From Nyssa sinensis (taxonomy: Eukaryota > Streptophyta > Magnoliopsida > Cornales > Nyssaceae), in the NCBI GenBank assembly GCA_008638375.1, contig CM018035.1:36822824-36886823 (forward strand): a DNA stretch of 64,000 bases, written 5' to 3'. Of this stretch, positions 1 through 12,023 are shown piece by piece; the first letter of the stretch is position 1; each line of letters opens with the position of its first letter. The notes beneath the pieces were generated by a model. The model was not told the origin of the DNA, searched no databases, and was given only the letters and a program-made list of their open reading frames with translations. The translations under genes were made by a program, and so were the position numbers.

Positions 1-2880
1 CAGTCCACAAGAATCCAAGTCTTCATAATTCAGTGCCAATCAAATCCTTGCTTAGAATGCCTCCCGGCCTACTAGTGTCATTTCTTTGTGCCTTCTAATC
101 CAATAGAGATAAGTCCTGAAAAATGTTAGACAAACAGAATGAGCTTAAACAAGCTCAGTGAGTAACATAAGTTTCTTGTCATGGGTTTTAAAACCAGTTC
201 TTATAAACATGGTATCCAAATAAAATGCATAATCAAATGCAGCTCAAGTAGGACAAAACAGATCAGATCAGAACAGAACATAACAGATCATAACAGAGCC
301 AAAACAGAACAGATCGGAACAGAATAGATCATAACAGAACTGCATTAAACTGAACTGAGTACCAGTATATCAATAAAAAGGTATATCATCAAATATGTCT
401 GAACCTTTCCCAGCTGCCCATAAGCGGACACTGGTGGGGCCTCTACCCTCTGGGTCATGCTCTGGCATAAGCCATACCGCTCAATCCTGTAGTGGGCATA
501 GAGTAAGACACAACATAACAAAACAGAATCGAAACTGACTCCGAATAGCATATAACAGAACAGAACAGACCAAAACAAAATTAGAACAGGACAAAAGAGC
601 AAGACAGAACAGAATCATGCCATGTGTAATGCAGTACAAAAAGTATGCATTTAAGTATATTCATTTAAACAGTATAGTATATGATACAGTACAGTATATG
701 AATCTAGATAGTACAGTAAAATCACACCAAGTCAGGGTTCCAAGTTACTCACAAACCGTATGCTCATCTCCATTCACAGATATTCGCCGGATACGTCTTT
801 AGGAACATCCTTGCATATCCTGAATAATCATCATCAATTATAGACATATAAGAATTCATCCATTTAGGAGTCTATCAGATTCCCTAATTAAGTTCATTGG
901 CTTATTACCCATTTATTGGGTTTTAACTCAGGCTATTTAATTCTTTAATTAAGCTTAGTAGCTTCCAAAATTATAATCCAAGTCATTTTGACTCATTCCT
1001 TATCAATTAATCACTTATTCAACCTTAGGAGCAAAATGATAATTTGTCATTCTTGCCCCGAACCCTATCTAGGTTCTCATAATATTCCACGAGTCTTATA
1101 TATAAATTTCTAACTCTTTTAGACTTCATTTGGTATCTGTTTAGATCATCGGGGACACATTAATCATTTTCCTTTTTGTACTTTGACTATTCCAGAGTCT
1201 TATTTAGACCCTTAATTCACATAATTATGCTTATGACAGTTTCTTATATCAGATTGGCCCTTTTTAGAATTTATTCGGCCTTTACTTTGTATTTTCTGTG
1301 CTTAGAGGTATTTTGGTCATTTTACATTTTATGAAATTTTGACACCGAATCATTATTTAGTCATTCATACAAGTTCACAATTATTTGGGTCCCTATTGGT
1401 ATCAATTTCTTCAAATTTGGACTTTATTTAGGCTTCAGATTATATTAAGGGTATTTTGATAATTTTACACCTTATGGTGGGACTACCCCGGAGTCCCTAG
1501 ATGTCCAATCTGACATTTTCATTGTGTCCGGAACATCCCAAAATGTTAAGATAGCCTTTTCCGGATCTCAATTTGGACTTTATTTGCTTTATTTATGGCC
1601 CAAGGGTAAAATAGTCATTTTACCCCACCCCATTTATAAAATAATTTAATTAATTATTTCATTATTAAATTATTTTTTTAGGGGTCTATTTGAATTAAAT
1701 TCTTAAGAGTTGGGCTAGAACAAAATTATTTAGATTTTTGGGGCCAAACTGTAACTTAGAAAAGTTAGGGTTTTATATTTTAATTTAAATCATTGAACCA
1801 AGGGGTTCATGGGTTAAAACCCTAGACCAGCCCAAAGGCCTCTAAACCAATCGGTTTAGGTTGTCCAGTGAACCGGAATTAAATACTCTTGCTATCCTTC
1901 TTATCCCAGGTTTAGGCTATTCTGATTTTAATTTTGAATTTACTACCCTCGCAACCAAAAAGAGTAAATTCAACTTAAAATTCAAACCTTAAACAACGAA
2001 GTCCAATTACCATGGTTGCGTTCGGTCGGGTCCCAACCCGACTCGACCCAGATCCGATCCAACAGTAACCCGTTTCTCTCACGCTTTTCCAGCACCTGCT
2101 CCGGCGTCCTCTTCGGGGCCGGTCGCCAGAACTGTGACATTTTCTCTACTGTTTTTCATGTTTTCAACGTCCATTTTTCTAGATTTTTACACCAAATAAA
2201 TCCTAAGACCTTAAGCATGCATTTGGGACTGTTTTAAACCTCAAAATTTACAATTTTTCGACACCCATTAACGTTTCCGGCCATGCACTGGTCGGCCATA
2301 AACTGGTCATTGCTTGACCTTTTTCCTTAATTCCAACTATTTTGGATTCCTGGAATGATTTTATACTTGGTTTTATTCACAAAACCCAGTTTAGTTCAAC
2401 TTGAAATTATCCTAATTTTGGCCGTGAGTTACAGACTATTTTTCTTAGATTTTCTTTCATTTTCTCGGTTGAATTTTGATTCCCAATCATAGTTAAAGTA
2501 GAACAGAAAGTATTTGAATTCTTACCTTGGTCTCAAGCCCGAACTTGGAAGCTTTCCATCTCCTTCATCCATGGCAGTTTTGTACTGTTGTTACAGCAGC
2601 AACTGCTTTCCTTTTTATTTTAGTTGTTCTCTCTTTCTCCATCTTTTTCTCTTTTTCTTTGTCTCAATTTGTGGTTGCTTACCAATTTTTCTACAGACAG
2701 ATATAAATATATATATATATATGTAGCTTAGCCTAGAATTCTCCAGCTTTGTCACTGGCAGCTTCTTGAAGTTTCATGCTAGAAGCTTTTGGTAGCTTAC
2801 ACATGCATCTTAGATTTCCAACCCTTGTCATCTAATTCGGGATCTAGAAGCTTCATGCTGCTTGATTTTTTCCTACTTTG

Positions 2881-2910
<30 letters not shown>
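1..2910 (-). mobile_element. E0, giant-LTR element (left part in window)
   Basis: Non-coding sequence homologous on the minus strand to E7 and E8 in this window. It shares the passage around 434-454 (ggggcctctaccctctgggt) with E8, the CAGAAC-rich stretch, a GTGAGTAAC splice-donor-like motif near 745-755, and subrepeats of about 135 bp at roughly 1010-1640. A (TA)n tract at 2882-2910 is where Tat-1 inserted. The unit resumes at 18382 and seems to end at 18878 in ...atattaca. Its other end lies left of the window. I read it as a giant LTR (solo or part of a larger element) inside CHR-0. The short ORFs here are not protein-like. Confidence 0.6.
235..345. repeat. CAGAAC/CAGATC-rich degenerate short tandem repeat
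   Basis: Repeated words such as cagatcagaacagaacataa. The reverse complement (tccgttatgttctg type) matches the array at 33890-34560 in E7 and the longer stretch at 53100-53800 in E8. It is a family-specific microrepeat of the E7/E8/E0 LTRs that varies in length between copies. Confidence 0.7.
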
Positions 2911-2912
<2 letters not shown>

Positions 2913-3461
2913 ATATACCATAAAAGAGCAGGCCAATCAGCATTTGACACATCAGCACAAAAGGTCGGAAGTGACCAAACTTATACCTTCAAAGCATATA
3001 TATCCGGACAAGGGTCTCAGAACTTGTCACAGGGTCCAGATCAACACTGCAGACCTCGTCACCGCCTTAGCGGATGCCGAGCAGGGAATAAAGAAACAGT
3101 CTTCAACAAGGAGACAGTCTTCAAACAAGGAAACAGTCTTCAACAAGGGAACTACCATCTATGGTTATCTCTATGCAATACTCCACAAGGTAACTGCAAT
3201 CTCCGATGATCAAATCCCTATATTCATGGCATCAAATCCTAATCAACTTAGGAAGGCCACGGTCTATAAATTAAACCCTAAAGGTACGCTTTATTTTTAT
3301 GCTCATTCTTTGGCTTTCAATACAGTCTTTCAATTCTTTTACTTACTTAAACATCGGAGCGGCTACCGCCGGAGCCAATCCGGTGGTCCTCTGATCATCT
3401 TTCTGAGTGTTCTACAGGTCACGGAGTCCATACTTATTGCGAGCCGAAAAGTGCAGCATCA
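2911..3461 (+). repeat. Tat-1 5' LTR
   Basis: 551 bp, TGATATACCA...GCAGCATCA, with exact ends set by alignment to the 3' LTR at 17826-18376 and by the TSD. The putative TATA box is at 3265-3270, so U3 is roughly the first 380 bp and R/U5 the rest. The right half is close to the Tat-2 LTR. The left half is not, apart from the first ten bases. Confidence 0.95.
3265..3270 (+). promoter_or_regulatory. TATA box of the Tat-1 5' LTR
   Basis: TATAAA in the context ggtctataaattaaaccc. It is conserved in position and sequence in the 3' LTR (18180-18185) and in the otherwise divergent Tat-2 LTR (55100-55105), which argues for function. Transcription would start about 25-35 bp downstream. Confidence 0.7.
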
Positions 3462-3462
3462 G

Positions 3463-3480
3463 TTTGGCGCCCTCTGTGGG
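3463..3480 (+). other. Tat-1 primer binding site
   Basis: TTTGGCGCCCTCTGTGGG lies 2 bp after the LTR end. The TGGCGCC core is the usual PBS start for plant Tat/Athila elements. I do not assign the tRNA with certainty. Tat-2 has the same site with one change (55299-55316). Confidence 0.8.
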
Positions 3481-3539
3481 AAACGACTAATCTCCAAGTG
3501 CTCTATTCATAAACTCAACTCTTTCCTCACCGGAAAACC

Positions 3540-4745
3540 ATGGCACCAAATCTCCGACCGCGACAGAATACTCAGAGTTCGCAAAACGCTCAACGTCAGC
3601 CGCCTGCTCCTCGCACAAAGGGGCCAGCGGCCAATCCTATGCGACAAGAGATCGAAGCAATAAAACGACACAATGAACTGGTGCAGGAACAGTTGCTTGC
3701 CATCACTAGAACACTGGCAACACTCACGCAGAACCAAGCGACGGGTTCTCCTAGCCCGCCGGTCAACTTCGATGCGGGAACGCAACCTCCTGTTTCCACA
3801 GAGAATGAAGAACTTCATGCGCAGGCTCCAACTAACCAGCCTGGGCACCCCTCAGGCGTTGCTCGCGTTGGCCGAGATCCGCAGCCATCAACAGTCCCTG
3901 GCTGGGGAACATCCGCCTTCGTTCCCGACGTCCATTACCGGAGCACTACTAGAGCCCCAACTCCAAGGGCCTCGGGAGCACACCCGGCACCGCAGGAGCC
4001 CCATCATGCAGCACCAATCCCTCCGGTTCGGAATCCTCCTCCGTCCGAAGGGCGTAATCAACCCTACTACCCTGAAGCTGAGGCTATCAAGCAGGGTTCA
4101 CAAGATGTCAGACTCAGAGACCCGCGAAGGGTAGAGGAAATTGCCGAGTCGATGGACCGGACAATTACCTTGAGAGGACCTCAGAACCCTCTAGAGCAAG
4201 ACAAACTGGCCAGGCTGCTTGGAAGACTAGCCACCCCATTCACTCACGCCATCATGTCAGAAGAGAGGCCCAGAAAGTTCATGGTGCCCAAGTTCACCCT
4301 GTACGATGGATCTGGAGATCTAGGAGATCATCTCTCTCATTACCAGCATACGATGGCCCTTCACGGAGCCTCTGATGCCTTCATGTGCCGAACGTTCATC
4401 ACCAGCTTGAAGGGAACTGCTCTGAAGTGGTTCCACAACCTCCCTCCAAACTCAGTTACCAGCTTCTATGAGCTCGGTAGATAGTTTTTGGACAGGTTTA
4501 TGACCAATAAGAGGCTCAGAAGGGGGCCAAAATTCCTGCTGAATGTCAAACAGATCAGAGAGGAATCCCTTAGAGCCTACATTGCGCGCTTCAACACCGA
4601 ACTCACAGAGATCACTGACTGCAGCCCGAAATTCCTTGTAGTAGCCCTAACTGCTGGGCTTGCCCAAGGTGGATTCAGAGACTCCTTGACAAAAAGCCCT
4701 CCAGCCGATATGGCGGCATTAATGGATCGGGCTAGAAAATACATC
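3540..4745 (+). pseudogene. gag: Tat-1 gag, N-terminal part
   Basis: Encodes the capsid precursor. It starts at ATG 3540 (MAPNLRPRQ), 77 bp after the PBS. A low-complexity Pro/Gln-rich N-terminus of about 190 residues is followed by the retrotransposon gag domain: RKFMVPKFTLYDGSGD at about residue 245, then LKGTALKWFHNLPPNS and a C-terminal helical part. A TAG at 4482-4484 interrupts YELGR-FLDRF; Tat-2 has Gln there. Solo LTR E1 then splits the gene after 4745. The remainder resumes at 8739 in the same frame, because E1 plus its TSD is 3993 bp, a multiple of three. Confidence 0.93.
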
Positions 4746-5220
4746 TGTAATATCCCGACCTGGGATACCGGGTCATATGACACGCATTACGAGGCCAAGA
4801 AAAATGAGTATAACAAAGAAAATACTAGCAAAGAAATAATTAATTCTTTACAAAAAAATGATTAATTATTTATAAGAAATAATTATTTTATACAAATTAC
4901 ATGAAGGCATATATATGTATAATTATGTATGCATGTATGTACATAGATACATTATATATATATATATTTATATAAAATTAATTGTTTCATATATATATTT
5001 ATATAGATATACATGTGCAAGTGTGAACAGTGTACAAGGTGTGTGTGTGTGTCGGCTATAAAGTGTGTGTGTGTGTCTTCATGTGTAAGTGTGTGTATTA
5101 TATTATATGTATATATATATATATATATATACAAAATATCTTGCAACAATTTAATGCAAAGCTGAAAGGAGAAAAGTAAAATTGATGAGATGGGAGGGCT
5201 AGTGTAGGGCTACGAACCAG

Positions 5221-5227
<7 letters not shown>

Positions 5228-5265
<38 letters not shown>
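5228..5265 (+). repeat. (GA)n microsatellite in the E1 leader
   Basis: Uninterrupted AG repeat of about 38 bp. Equivalent GA/CT tracts sit at the same relative place in E6 (41951-41993), E4 (about 48664-48686) and, shorter, in E2 (about 58671). It is therefore a family feature, plausibly in the transcript leader. Confidence 0.9.
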
Positions 5266-5267
<2 letters not shown>

Positions 5268-6529
5268 AGTAGAGAGAGAGAGGTCGGTTCTCTCTTTAAA
5301 AGCAAGGCATGCAAAGCATGCTTTGCTGCATACGAAAGAGATCAAAGAGGGAGAAACTGAGAAACCAAAGGAAAGGAACTGAGGAGATAGAAGAAGAGAT
5401 TCAGAGCAAGAAAGAAAGAGAAAACAGTGGTGAAAGGTGAACCCACCGAAAACTTTTAAAATTCTCTCTAGAATATTTTGCATGTGTTAAGAGATTTAGG
5501 TTATGTTATGATGCTTAATATATATCTAGACGTGTATCAAGCATGAAAATTGGTTATGAAAACGACTAAAACCATGAAACCCAGAAGCATCCGCCATTGA
5601 AGACCATGCTATAGCAGGTCTGAAACAATGGAAGCCAAACTCTTTTTGGTGCATATGGACTTAAAGAAGAAGTCACGAGGGTCATGAAAACCTATACCCG
5701 CGATCATAAAACCCAAGAAAAGCCCTCTAAATATCGAGTTGCAGGTTACGGGTTTAAGACCCAATCCTTTAAACTCTGTGTTAAATTGATATTTAAGAAT
5801 GAGATATGAATCCCCATGAAGAGGGGATCATAACAAACGAAACCCCATGAATTTTGGTTCAGAAATGAGCATGAACGACCGACTTACAGTTTGGAATATC
5901 AAACCTTAAACCATACGATTTGAACTTTGTTTAATCTCTAAATGAATGCCAAATCAGTTGTTAGCACCTTGGGAGTGTTTATGACTAAAAACAGTGGAGT
6001 TTCCTTGGTTGAGACTCCACGAAAATGAGAAGAATGGAGGTTCGGAAATTAGGGTTACAGTGGGTCGAGATGGGGAAGACGACGCTGAGTCGACTCGTCG
6101 TCTCTTTCGAGTTGAACGGGTTGACTCGGACGCGTGGCAGCCTCTGGGCTTGCCACCGAATAAATGAAACGACAGCGTTTCAATAAGGTTTTAAAATCTT
6201 TTAAACGGTAGGGCTGACGTCATCATGACGTCAGCAACATGCACAAAACCGAATAGACCGGTTGGTTTACAACCAGACCGGACCGGTTCACTTATTCTTA
6301 GACCGAACCCTTTGGTTTTCTGGTTTTAATTTAAATCAAATAAACCAACACTTTTCCTATTTATGGATTGACCCCAACTGTTTTGGGAAATTCCACTGTG
6401 GCCCAACTGATGAAGAATTTATGCAATTAAGCCCCTGAAAAATAATTAAATAATAAATTTAATTATTTAATAAATAAGTGAAATTACTATTTTACCCTTG
6501 GGTCATAAATAGAGCAAATGAAGTCCAAA

Positions 6530-7010
6530 TTAAACATATGAATAGTGTATCCTTACTATTTTAGATATTCTGAGACTAATGGTAGGGCCCGTTTTACGAG
6601 ACAGGGCCCGAAAAATTAAGACACGTAAAGAGGTAAATGACCAAAATACCCCTGCCCAAAAATTAACAAGTTATTAGTATATTCTTACTATCTCGGACCT
6701 TTTGAGTCCAATGGTGAGGTCCACAACTCGAGATGAGGTCCCGAACATAAAAACACGTAAGGGGGTAAAATGACCAAATTACCCCTAGTATCCCGAAAGC
6801 CAAAATGAAACCAGAGAAGGTCTAAATTAACTTTCTTTGACATCTCGGACTCAAAAATGGAGTCCAAATTACGAAACGAAGTACAGAAAAATATGACACG
6901 CAAAACGATAAATGACCATTTTGCCCTTTTACATATAAAAGCCCGAATTAAATTCTAAGAAAGCCCAAACCAACTTTCTTCGACGCTCTGGACTCAATAA
7001 TAGAGTCTAT
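6530..7010 (+). repeat. Degenerate ~135-bp subrepeats of E1
   Basis: Four diverged units recognised by a motif near ttctgagtccaatggtgagg (about 6563, 6694, 6840, 6981), each followed by an ACACGTAA-type word and a 'taaatgaccaaaatacccc' word. The same module occurs in every giant LTR in the window, in differing copy number. Confidence 0.75.
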
Positions 7011-7395
7011 TCGACCAAAAGAAGTGTCTAAAATAAAAAGACATAAAATTTGATGAATAGCATCTGTTAGATGACTATGGACAGAAATATTGCCGAAGTA
7101 TTAAACTAAGGCAAGTACGAAGGGAATGCAATACGAAAAGACACGACACGTAAACATGTCAAATAAATAACTTTAATTCAAAGTTAATGGAGCTACCAGA
7201 AGAGTATAAATTGAAATAAATTCAATTTCTAACACATTAAATTGTGTCATAGGTTAAGAATACGAATTAAGTTAAGTGCATATGAAATAATGAAATCGTT
7301 TTAGGATCTAATACGATTTAAGCATAAGTTAAGGAATATCGAAATGATATTACAATGAATGTGAAGTTGATGAGATGTTTATGAATTGTTCTTAG

Positions 7396-7449
7396 AAACT
7401 ACAAGGAAAGTGGGAAAGCGCATTTTAGCACTAACCCTAAAGGACCAAG
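7396..7449 (+). other. Exon-like 54-nt cassette of E1
   Basis: Bounded by an acceptor-like motif (ttgttcttag, ending 7395) and a donor-like motif (ccaag|gtgagtaac, GT at 7450). The equivalent cassette is 54 nt in E2 (60815-60868) and 56-57 nt in E3, E4 and E6. It looks like a small internal exon of an LTR-initiated spliced transcript. Transcription has not been shown. Confidence 0.45.
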
Positions 7450-8540
7450 GTGAGTAACCCTGTGTTTGAATTGGAGATTTAACTCCATGGATTTGAAAAG
7501 GTTTTAAGTTCAAAGATATGAAGTATTTGAAGTTTCAAATTCAGTATTTACATGATTCAGTTTTAAATTGTTTCCATCTTTATAAACTCTATTATGACAT
7601 GCTTAGTGAATGGTTTCTATCATAGTTTTCTTAGAACATATTTCGGCATGTCTAAAGTTTTAAATGCCCAATTATGTAAAATATTCTGAATTTGATTATC
7701 GCCAGTATTTGAAGTTCTATTGTAGAAGTTATGCATTCATGTTTTAAATATTCATGAAAGCATCTATTGAAGAAGCCATGTAATAAATGTTTTACAAGAT
7801 AAATGGTGTTTTAAGCACCCCCTATGATGGTTGAAATCCTTTGGGATTCAACAGTAAATGCCCGATAGCAGGATCTAATCCCCCAGGCAAATGAGATCGA
7901 CAGTATTGGCAGTAAAATGGGAGTCTGGTTCAAAATAGATTCCACCTAATTAAAGTGATAAGATGACAAATGATTTGAAAATGGAAGCAGGTTTTACCCT
8001 TATTTTCAATATGCATATGTTTTGAGTTTTATATACTCTATTTAAGAAATACATGATATGTTATATGTTTTGAAGTTCATATGTATAAGTTTAGCTTGAA
8101 TACTGTAAATGTTTCAGAGCTACATATTTTTAAGGAATGCATATATTCTGTATTCAAAGTAGACGAACAATTGGCGGTGATTATTTTACAAACTCTTATG
8201 TACTAAAAATCACTGCTAATTGAAAACCCCATGACGAATACTAGAATTGCTCACAAGCTTGGATTAGCTTACCCGGACTTTGTTCGGATCCCCTTTTCAG
8301 GTGATTCACAGCAGACAGGGTCTCGAGGATGATGGTGATGAGTCTAGCTATTTTTGGGAAGATATGTTTAAGTAGTTTCTTTGAGAAACCTATGAACTCT
8401 AGTAGTACATTTTGTATTAGTAGATGATGTAAAAATATGTATTAAGCCCTCAGGGCAATTGAACATGTTTTGTATCAATGTTATAAGTCTTTAAGTTTTA
8501 GTTATACTCTGAATGTGTAACCATGTATGCTATGAAAAGA

Positions 8541-8643
8541 GCGGCAGTATCGGACGGATGTGCGTAAATTTAAATAAGAAAAGAAAAGAAAAAAATTTTC
8601 ACGCTTCCGCAATACGCATGTCGCACGTCTATTCGATACCGCT
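8541..8643 (+). other. Imperfect inverted repeat near the E1 3' end
   Basis: Left arm GGCAGTATCGGACGGATGTG at about 8543. The right arm, cgcacgtctattcgataccg (8622-8641), is nearly its reverse complement (16 of 22 positions, several others G-U compatible). A purine-rich spacer (aaagaaaagaaaa) lies between. It is conserved in E2, E5 and E11. Confidence 0.6.
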
Positions 8644-8738
8644 ACCTATATGAGCCTTCGCCCAAGGGTCCCCGAGCCTGAGGGTGGCGGTCGCGATGCG
8701 AGATCCGCACAGGGTGGGTTTCGGGTCGTGACAACATT

Positions 8739-9302
8739 AACCTGGAAGAAGCCAACCGCACGTCCCAGAAGGGCAGAGATCAGACCCAGAGGGACAATCC
8801 AAAGCGGGAAGACCACAAGAAGGAGGATCACAGAAGAGACTCCAACAAAAAGAGGGCCAGGAGCCCAGAGAAAAGAACAGCACCCAGAGCAGTGTACAAC
8901 TCCAGACCAAGGGAGTTCACCAACTTCACTCCTCTGAACACCACACCGAACCAGGTACTCTTGCAGATCCGAGATCGGGAGAACCTGAGGTGGCCGGAAC
9001 TAATCAAAGGAGATCCCAGCTTGCGGGACCAAAGTAAGTATTGTAATTTCCATAAAGATCATGGACATACAACTAACACATGCAGGACCCTCCGATATGA
9101 GATAGAGCAGCTCATAAAGAAGGGGCGTCTTTGGGAGTTCGTCAAGCAGGACGGAAGGCAGAACCCCTAAGAAGACAAGCCTCAGCAGCGGCCCGACCAG
9201 AGGCCCGAACAGAGGCAAGAGCAGAGGGAGGGACGAAACGAGCCCCAGAGGCAGAACAATCACGTCATCTACGTCCTCCATGCTGACTCCCCTGTCACAG
9301 GA
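8739..9302 (+). pseudogene. gag: Tat-1 gag, C-terminal part after E1
   Basis: Continues the gag frame (NLEEANRTSQKG...) with a strongly basic, Arg/Lys-rich nucleocapsid region, then KYCNFHKDHGHTTNTCRTL, a zinc-knuckle-like Cys/His cluster (C-x2-H-x3-H-x4-C). A TAA at 9168-9170 interrupts GRQNP-EDKPQQ; Tat-2 has CAA (Gln) at that codon. A Gln/Arg-rich linker then leads into the protease region. Comparison with the continuous gag of Tat-2 (55764-56897) confirms the join across E1. Confidence 0.9.
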
Positions 9303-9896
9303 ATGTCCAACAGGGCAAGAAAGAGATATGCTCGGGAGGCCAGAGCCGCCCCGAACGTATTACAGATCTCCAACGTTGAAAAGAGGCTCAAGCTAGCACC
9401 GGAGATCCAATTCACCGAGCAAGATCTAGCAGGGGTACACTGCCCTCACAGTGATGCTCTTGTTATCACCCTCAGAATCGCCAACTTCGAGACCAGAAGA
9501 GTCCTGGTCGATACTGGCAACTCCGTCAACATACTGTTCTATGAACCGCTCAGACAGATGGGGATAGACCATGACAACGTCAAGCCCACCACTGTCGTGA
9601 TGGCAGCTTTTGATGGCAATCTCAGTACCCCGTTGGGGAGAGTCGACCTTCCTACCACTGTAGGAGAGGGTGAAGGGCAGAAGACCACCATCTCGGAGTA
9701 CATGGTGTTAAACATGAGATCTCCCTACAACGTCATAATCGGGAGACCCTGGTTGCATCAGATAGGGGCAGTCACTTCGACCCTCCATCAGTGTCTGAAA
9801 TACGTCCACAACCAGAGCGTTCACTCTGTCAGAGGGTGTCAACCAACCTCCCGGGAGTGCCATGCTATTGCCCTTAAGGAGAAGGCCCCTAAATAG
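9303..9896 (+). CDS. pro: Tat-1 aspartic protease region
   Basis: Retropepsin-type protease that would process the polyprotein. The active-site motif is VLVDTGNSVNILFY, with Asp-Thr-Gly codons at 9510-9518. The usual DTGSS is DTGNS here. The flap/C-terminal motif PYNVIIGRPWLHQIGA is present at about residues 140-155. The segment is open from the ATG at 9303 (MSNRARKRYAREAR) to a TAG at 9894-9896, but in the polyprotein it follows gag without a gap. The stop after EKAPK is also present in Tat-2 (57696-57698), so it predates the split of the two copies. Confidence 0.9.
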   Translation: MSNRARKRYAREARAAPNVLQISNVEKRLKLAPEIQFTEQDLAGVHCPHSDALVITLRIANFETRRVLVDTGNSVNILFYEPLRQMGIDHDNVKPTTVVMAAFDGNLSTPLGRVDLPTTVGEGEGQKTTISEYMVLNMRSPYNVIIGRPWLHQIGAVTSTLHQCLKYVHNQSVHSVRGCQPTSRECHAIALKEKAPK

Positions 9897-10154
9897 CAAT
9901 TACAGTACACCCGGGACTGTGCAGATTCGGTTCTCACTCACTCTCCCGAGGTGGAGGATCGCCCATCCAACATTAGAGAACCCTTGAGCCCAAAGGGACG
10001 TGACAGCCGAGCCAAACCTGTTGGCGAGCCCATTAAGGTACTGGTCAGTTCAGAAGCTGAGGAGCGTTATTTGTACATCGGCCCAGACCTCACACACTCT
10101 GAGCAGGAAAAGATAGTCAGGTTCTTAAAAGATAACCTCTCTATCTTTGCCTAG
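9897..10154 (+). pseudogene. Tat-1 PR-RT linker between two stop codons
   Basis: 86-codon stretch in the polyprotein frame between TAG 9894 and TAG 10152, with GEPIKVLVSSEAEERYLYIG and a C-terminal KDNLSIFA. In related gypsy elements this last motif is followed by Trp (FAW). Both Tat copies have TAG in place of that codon (Tat-2: 57954-57956). Confidence 0.75.
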
Positions 10155-12023
10155 GAGACCAAAGACATGGAGGGAATAGATCCCAATCTTATAACTCACA
10201 AGCTGATGGTGGATCCGGATCACCCACCAGTCAGACAGAAGAGAAGGTCGATCGCTCCTGAACGACATCGGGTTATAAATGAAGAAGTCCAAAGGCTGCT
10301 GGACGCTAGGATGATACGGGAAGTGTTCTATCTCGAGTGGCTAGCCAACACCGTGCTTGTCAAAAAGAAAAACGGCAAGTGGAGAGTCTGCGTTGATTAT
10401 ACAGACCTCAACAAGGCGTGCCCCAAGGACAGCTTTCCACTGCCAAGAATAGACCAACTGGTTGACGCCACTGCGGGGCATGAGCTTATGAGCTTCATGG
10501 ATGCCTACTCTGGATACAACCAGATCCAAATGTACCCTCCAGATCAAGAGAAGACTGCCTTCATAACCGAAAGAGGGCTCTACTGTTACAGAGTGATGCC
10601 TTTCGGTTTGAAGAATGCTGGAGCCACTTATCAACGGTTGGTGAACAAGATGTTCAGCCCACTGCTCGGTAGCACCATGGAGGTTTACATCGACAATATG
10701 CTGGTAAAGAGTCTTCAGAAAGGCAGCCACCTCTAGCACTTAGCCCAGACCTTCGATATCCTCAGACAGCACAGGATGAAGCTCAACCCCTCAAAATGTA
10801 CCTTCGGAGTTACGAAGGGAAAATTCTTGGGATACATTGTCTCTCAGAGGGGTATCGAAGTAGACCCCACTCAGATCCAAGCCCTAATTGGGCTAAAATC
10901 GCCAAAAACCAGAAAGAAAATTCAGGCGCTGAATGGCAGGATTGCGGCCCTAAGCAGATTTATATCCAAATCCACTGATCGCTGCCTACCTTTCTTCAAA
11001 GCTCTGAAGGGCAACAAGGCTTTGCAGTGGACGGAAGAATGTGAGAAATCCTTTCAAGAACTAAAAGAGTATCTAGCCTCTCCAGAGCTCCTGTCAAAAC
11101 CAATACAGGGAGAAAAGCTACTCCTGTACCTTGCAGTCTCCGAAAACGCGGTTAGCTTCGCATTGATCAGACAGGACAGAGGAGTGCAGAGGCCTATTTT
11201 CTACGTCAGTAGGGCACTACTTGACACGGAAAAAAGATACCCAGAAGTAGAGAAACTGGCCTATGCCTTGGTCATATCAGCTCGAAAGCTTCGACCTTAT
11301 TTCCAGGCCCATCCGATCGAGATCCCAACTACCTATCCTCTGAAGTCAATACTGAGGAAACCTGAGGTATCGGGAAGATTAGTGAAGTGGTCTGTGGAGC
11401 TAGGGGAGTTCGACATATCATATGTACCCCGAAACTCCATCAAAGGGCAGGCCTTAGCTGATTTCGTAGCCGAGTTCACCCCGGCACTTCAGAACAAAGC
11501 ACAACTCACCGAAACTTCGGGAACCTGGCTGCTGTACATTGATAGATCGTCAACCGATCAAGGTTCAGGGCTAGGCCTGGTACTACAGTCCCCTGATGGG
11601 CTCACGTTAGAAAAAGCAGTCAGCTTGGGATTTAAAGCTTCTAATAATGAAGCCGAATATGAAGCCCTAATCTTAGGCATGAAGCTTGCCTTGGAATGCG
11701 AGGCTTAGAACCTCGATGTCTTCTCTGACTCTCAACTGGTAATGAGCCAGGTCTTGGGAGAATTTGCCATTAAAGATGATAGGATGCTCCGGTACTCCGA
11801 ACTGGTAAACCACTTGAAGCATTCCTTCCAGACGTTTACTATTCAGAAAATTGAGAGAAGCCAGAATTGCAGAGCAGATGCTCTGGCTAACATGGCCTCC
11901 CACCTCAAGTCTGAAGCAAATTCCATAATTAAAATCTCCTTTCAGCCAGGATCCAGCATTGAGGAAGCACAAGTTGCTCAAATTAATGAACAGCCCCAGA
12001 ACTGGATGACTCTAATTCTCTAG
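10155..12023 (+). pseudogene. pol: Tat-1 reverse transcriptase and RNase H
   Basis: Copies the RNA into DNA and degrades the RNA strand. RT motifs in order: VLVKKKNGKWRVCVDYTDLN (10350s), PLPRIDQLVD, MDAYSGYNQI, YCYRVMPFGLKNAGATYQ, and the catalytic box, which reads YIDNMLVKS (10686-10712) instead of YIDD. The second catalytic Asp is lost. The connection domain includes ALIRQDRGVQRPIFYVSRAL. RNase H follows: WLLYIDRSSTDQGSG, NNEAEYEALILGM and VFSDSQLV. In-frame stops are TAG 10734, TAG 11706 and TAG 12021. Tat-2 has Gln at these three places. No frameshifts are seen. Confidence 0.93.

Larger units (their letters stand above)
4746..8733 (+). mobile_element. E1, solo giant LTR (GL-A, 4-kb subfamily)
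   Basis: 3988 bp, TGTAATATCCCGACC...GGGTCGTGACA, flanked by acatc (4741-4745) and acatt (8734-8738), a TSD with one later mutation. Comparison with the uninterrupted gag of Tat-2 fixes both ends. It contains no gag or pol. Features in order: TA-rich start, GT/CA-rich tract, (GA)n leader, 135-bp subrepeats, a 54-nt exon-like cassette and a terminal inverted repeat. E2 (58269-62202) is a close relative inserted at a different site in Tat-2, so the unit moved independently. I read it as a solo LTR. A LARD-like element lacking LTRs is the alternative. Confidence 0.88.

Noticed and set aside
345..602. Open frames in E0 and other LTR stretches (for example 2514-2726, 23344-23769, 30604-30879, 48471-48881)
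   Set aside because: They lie in LTR or microsatellite DNA, are low-complexity (Phe/Leu/Ser or Cys-rich), show no domain and are not conserved in sister copies.
2882..2910. Centromere or satellite DNA at TA tracts
   Set aside because: These are short microsatellites inside LTRs (also 38371-38396, 38530-38553, 46298-46321, 54745-54797), not long arrays.
4746..8733. DNA transposon reading of the 4-kb units
   Set aside because: Termini are only weakly inverted (TGTAATATCCCGAC versus TGTCACGACCCGAA), the TSD is 5 bp with TG...CA ends, and LR1 uses comparable ends as LTRs. No transposase is seen.
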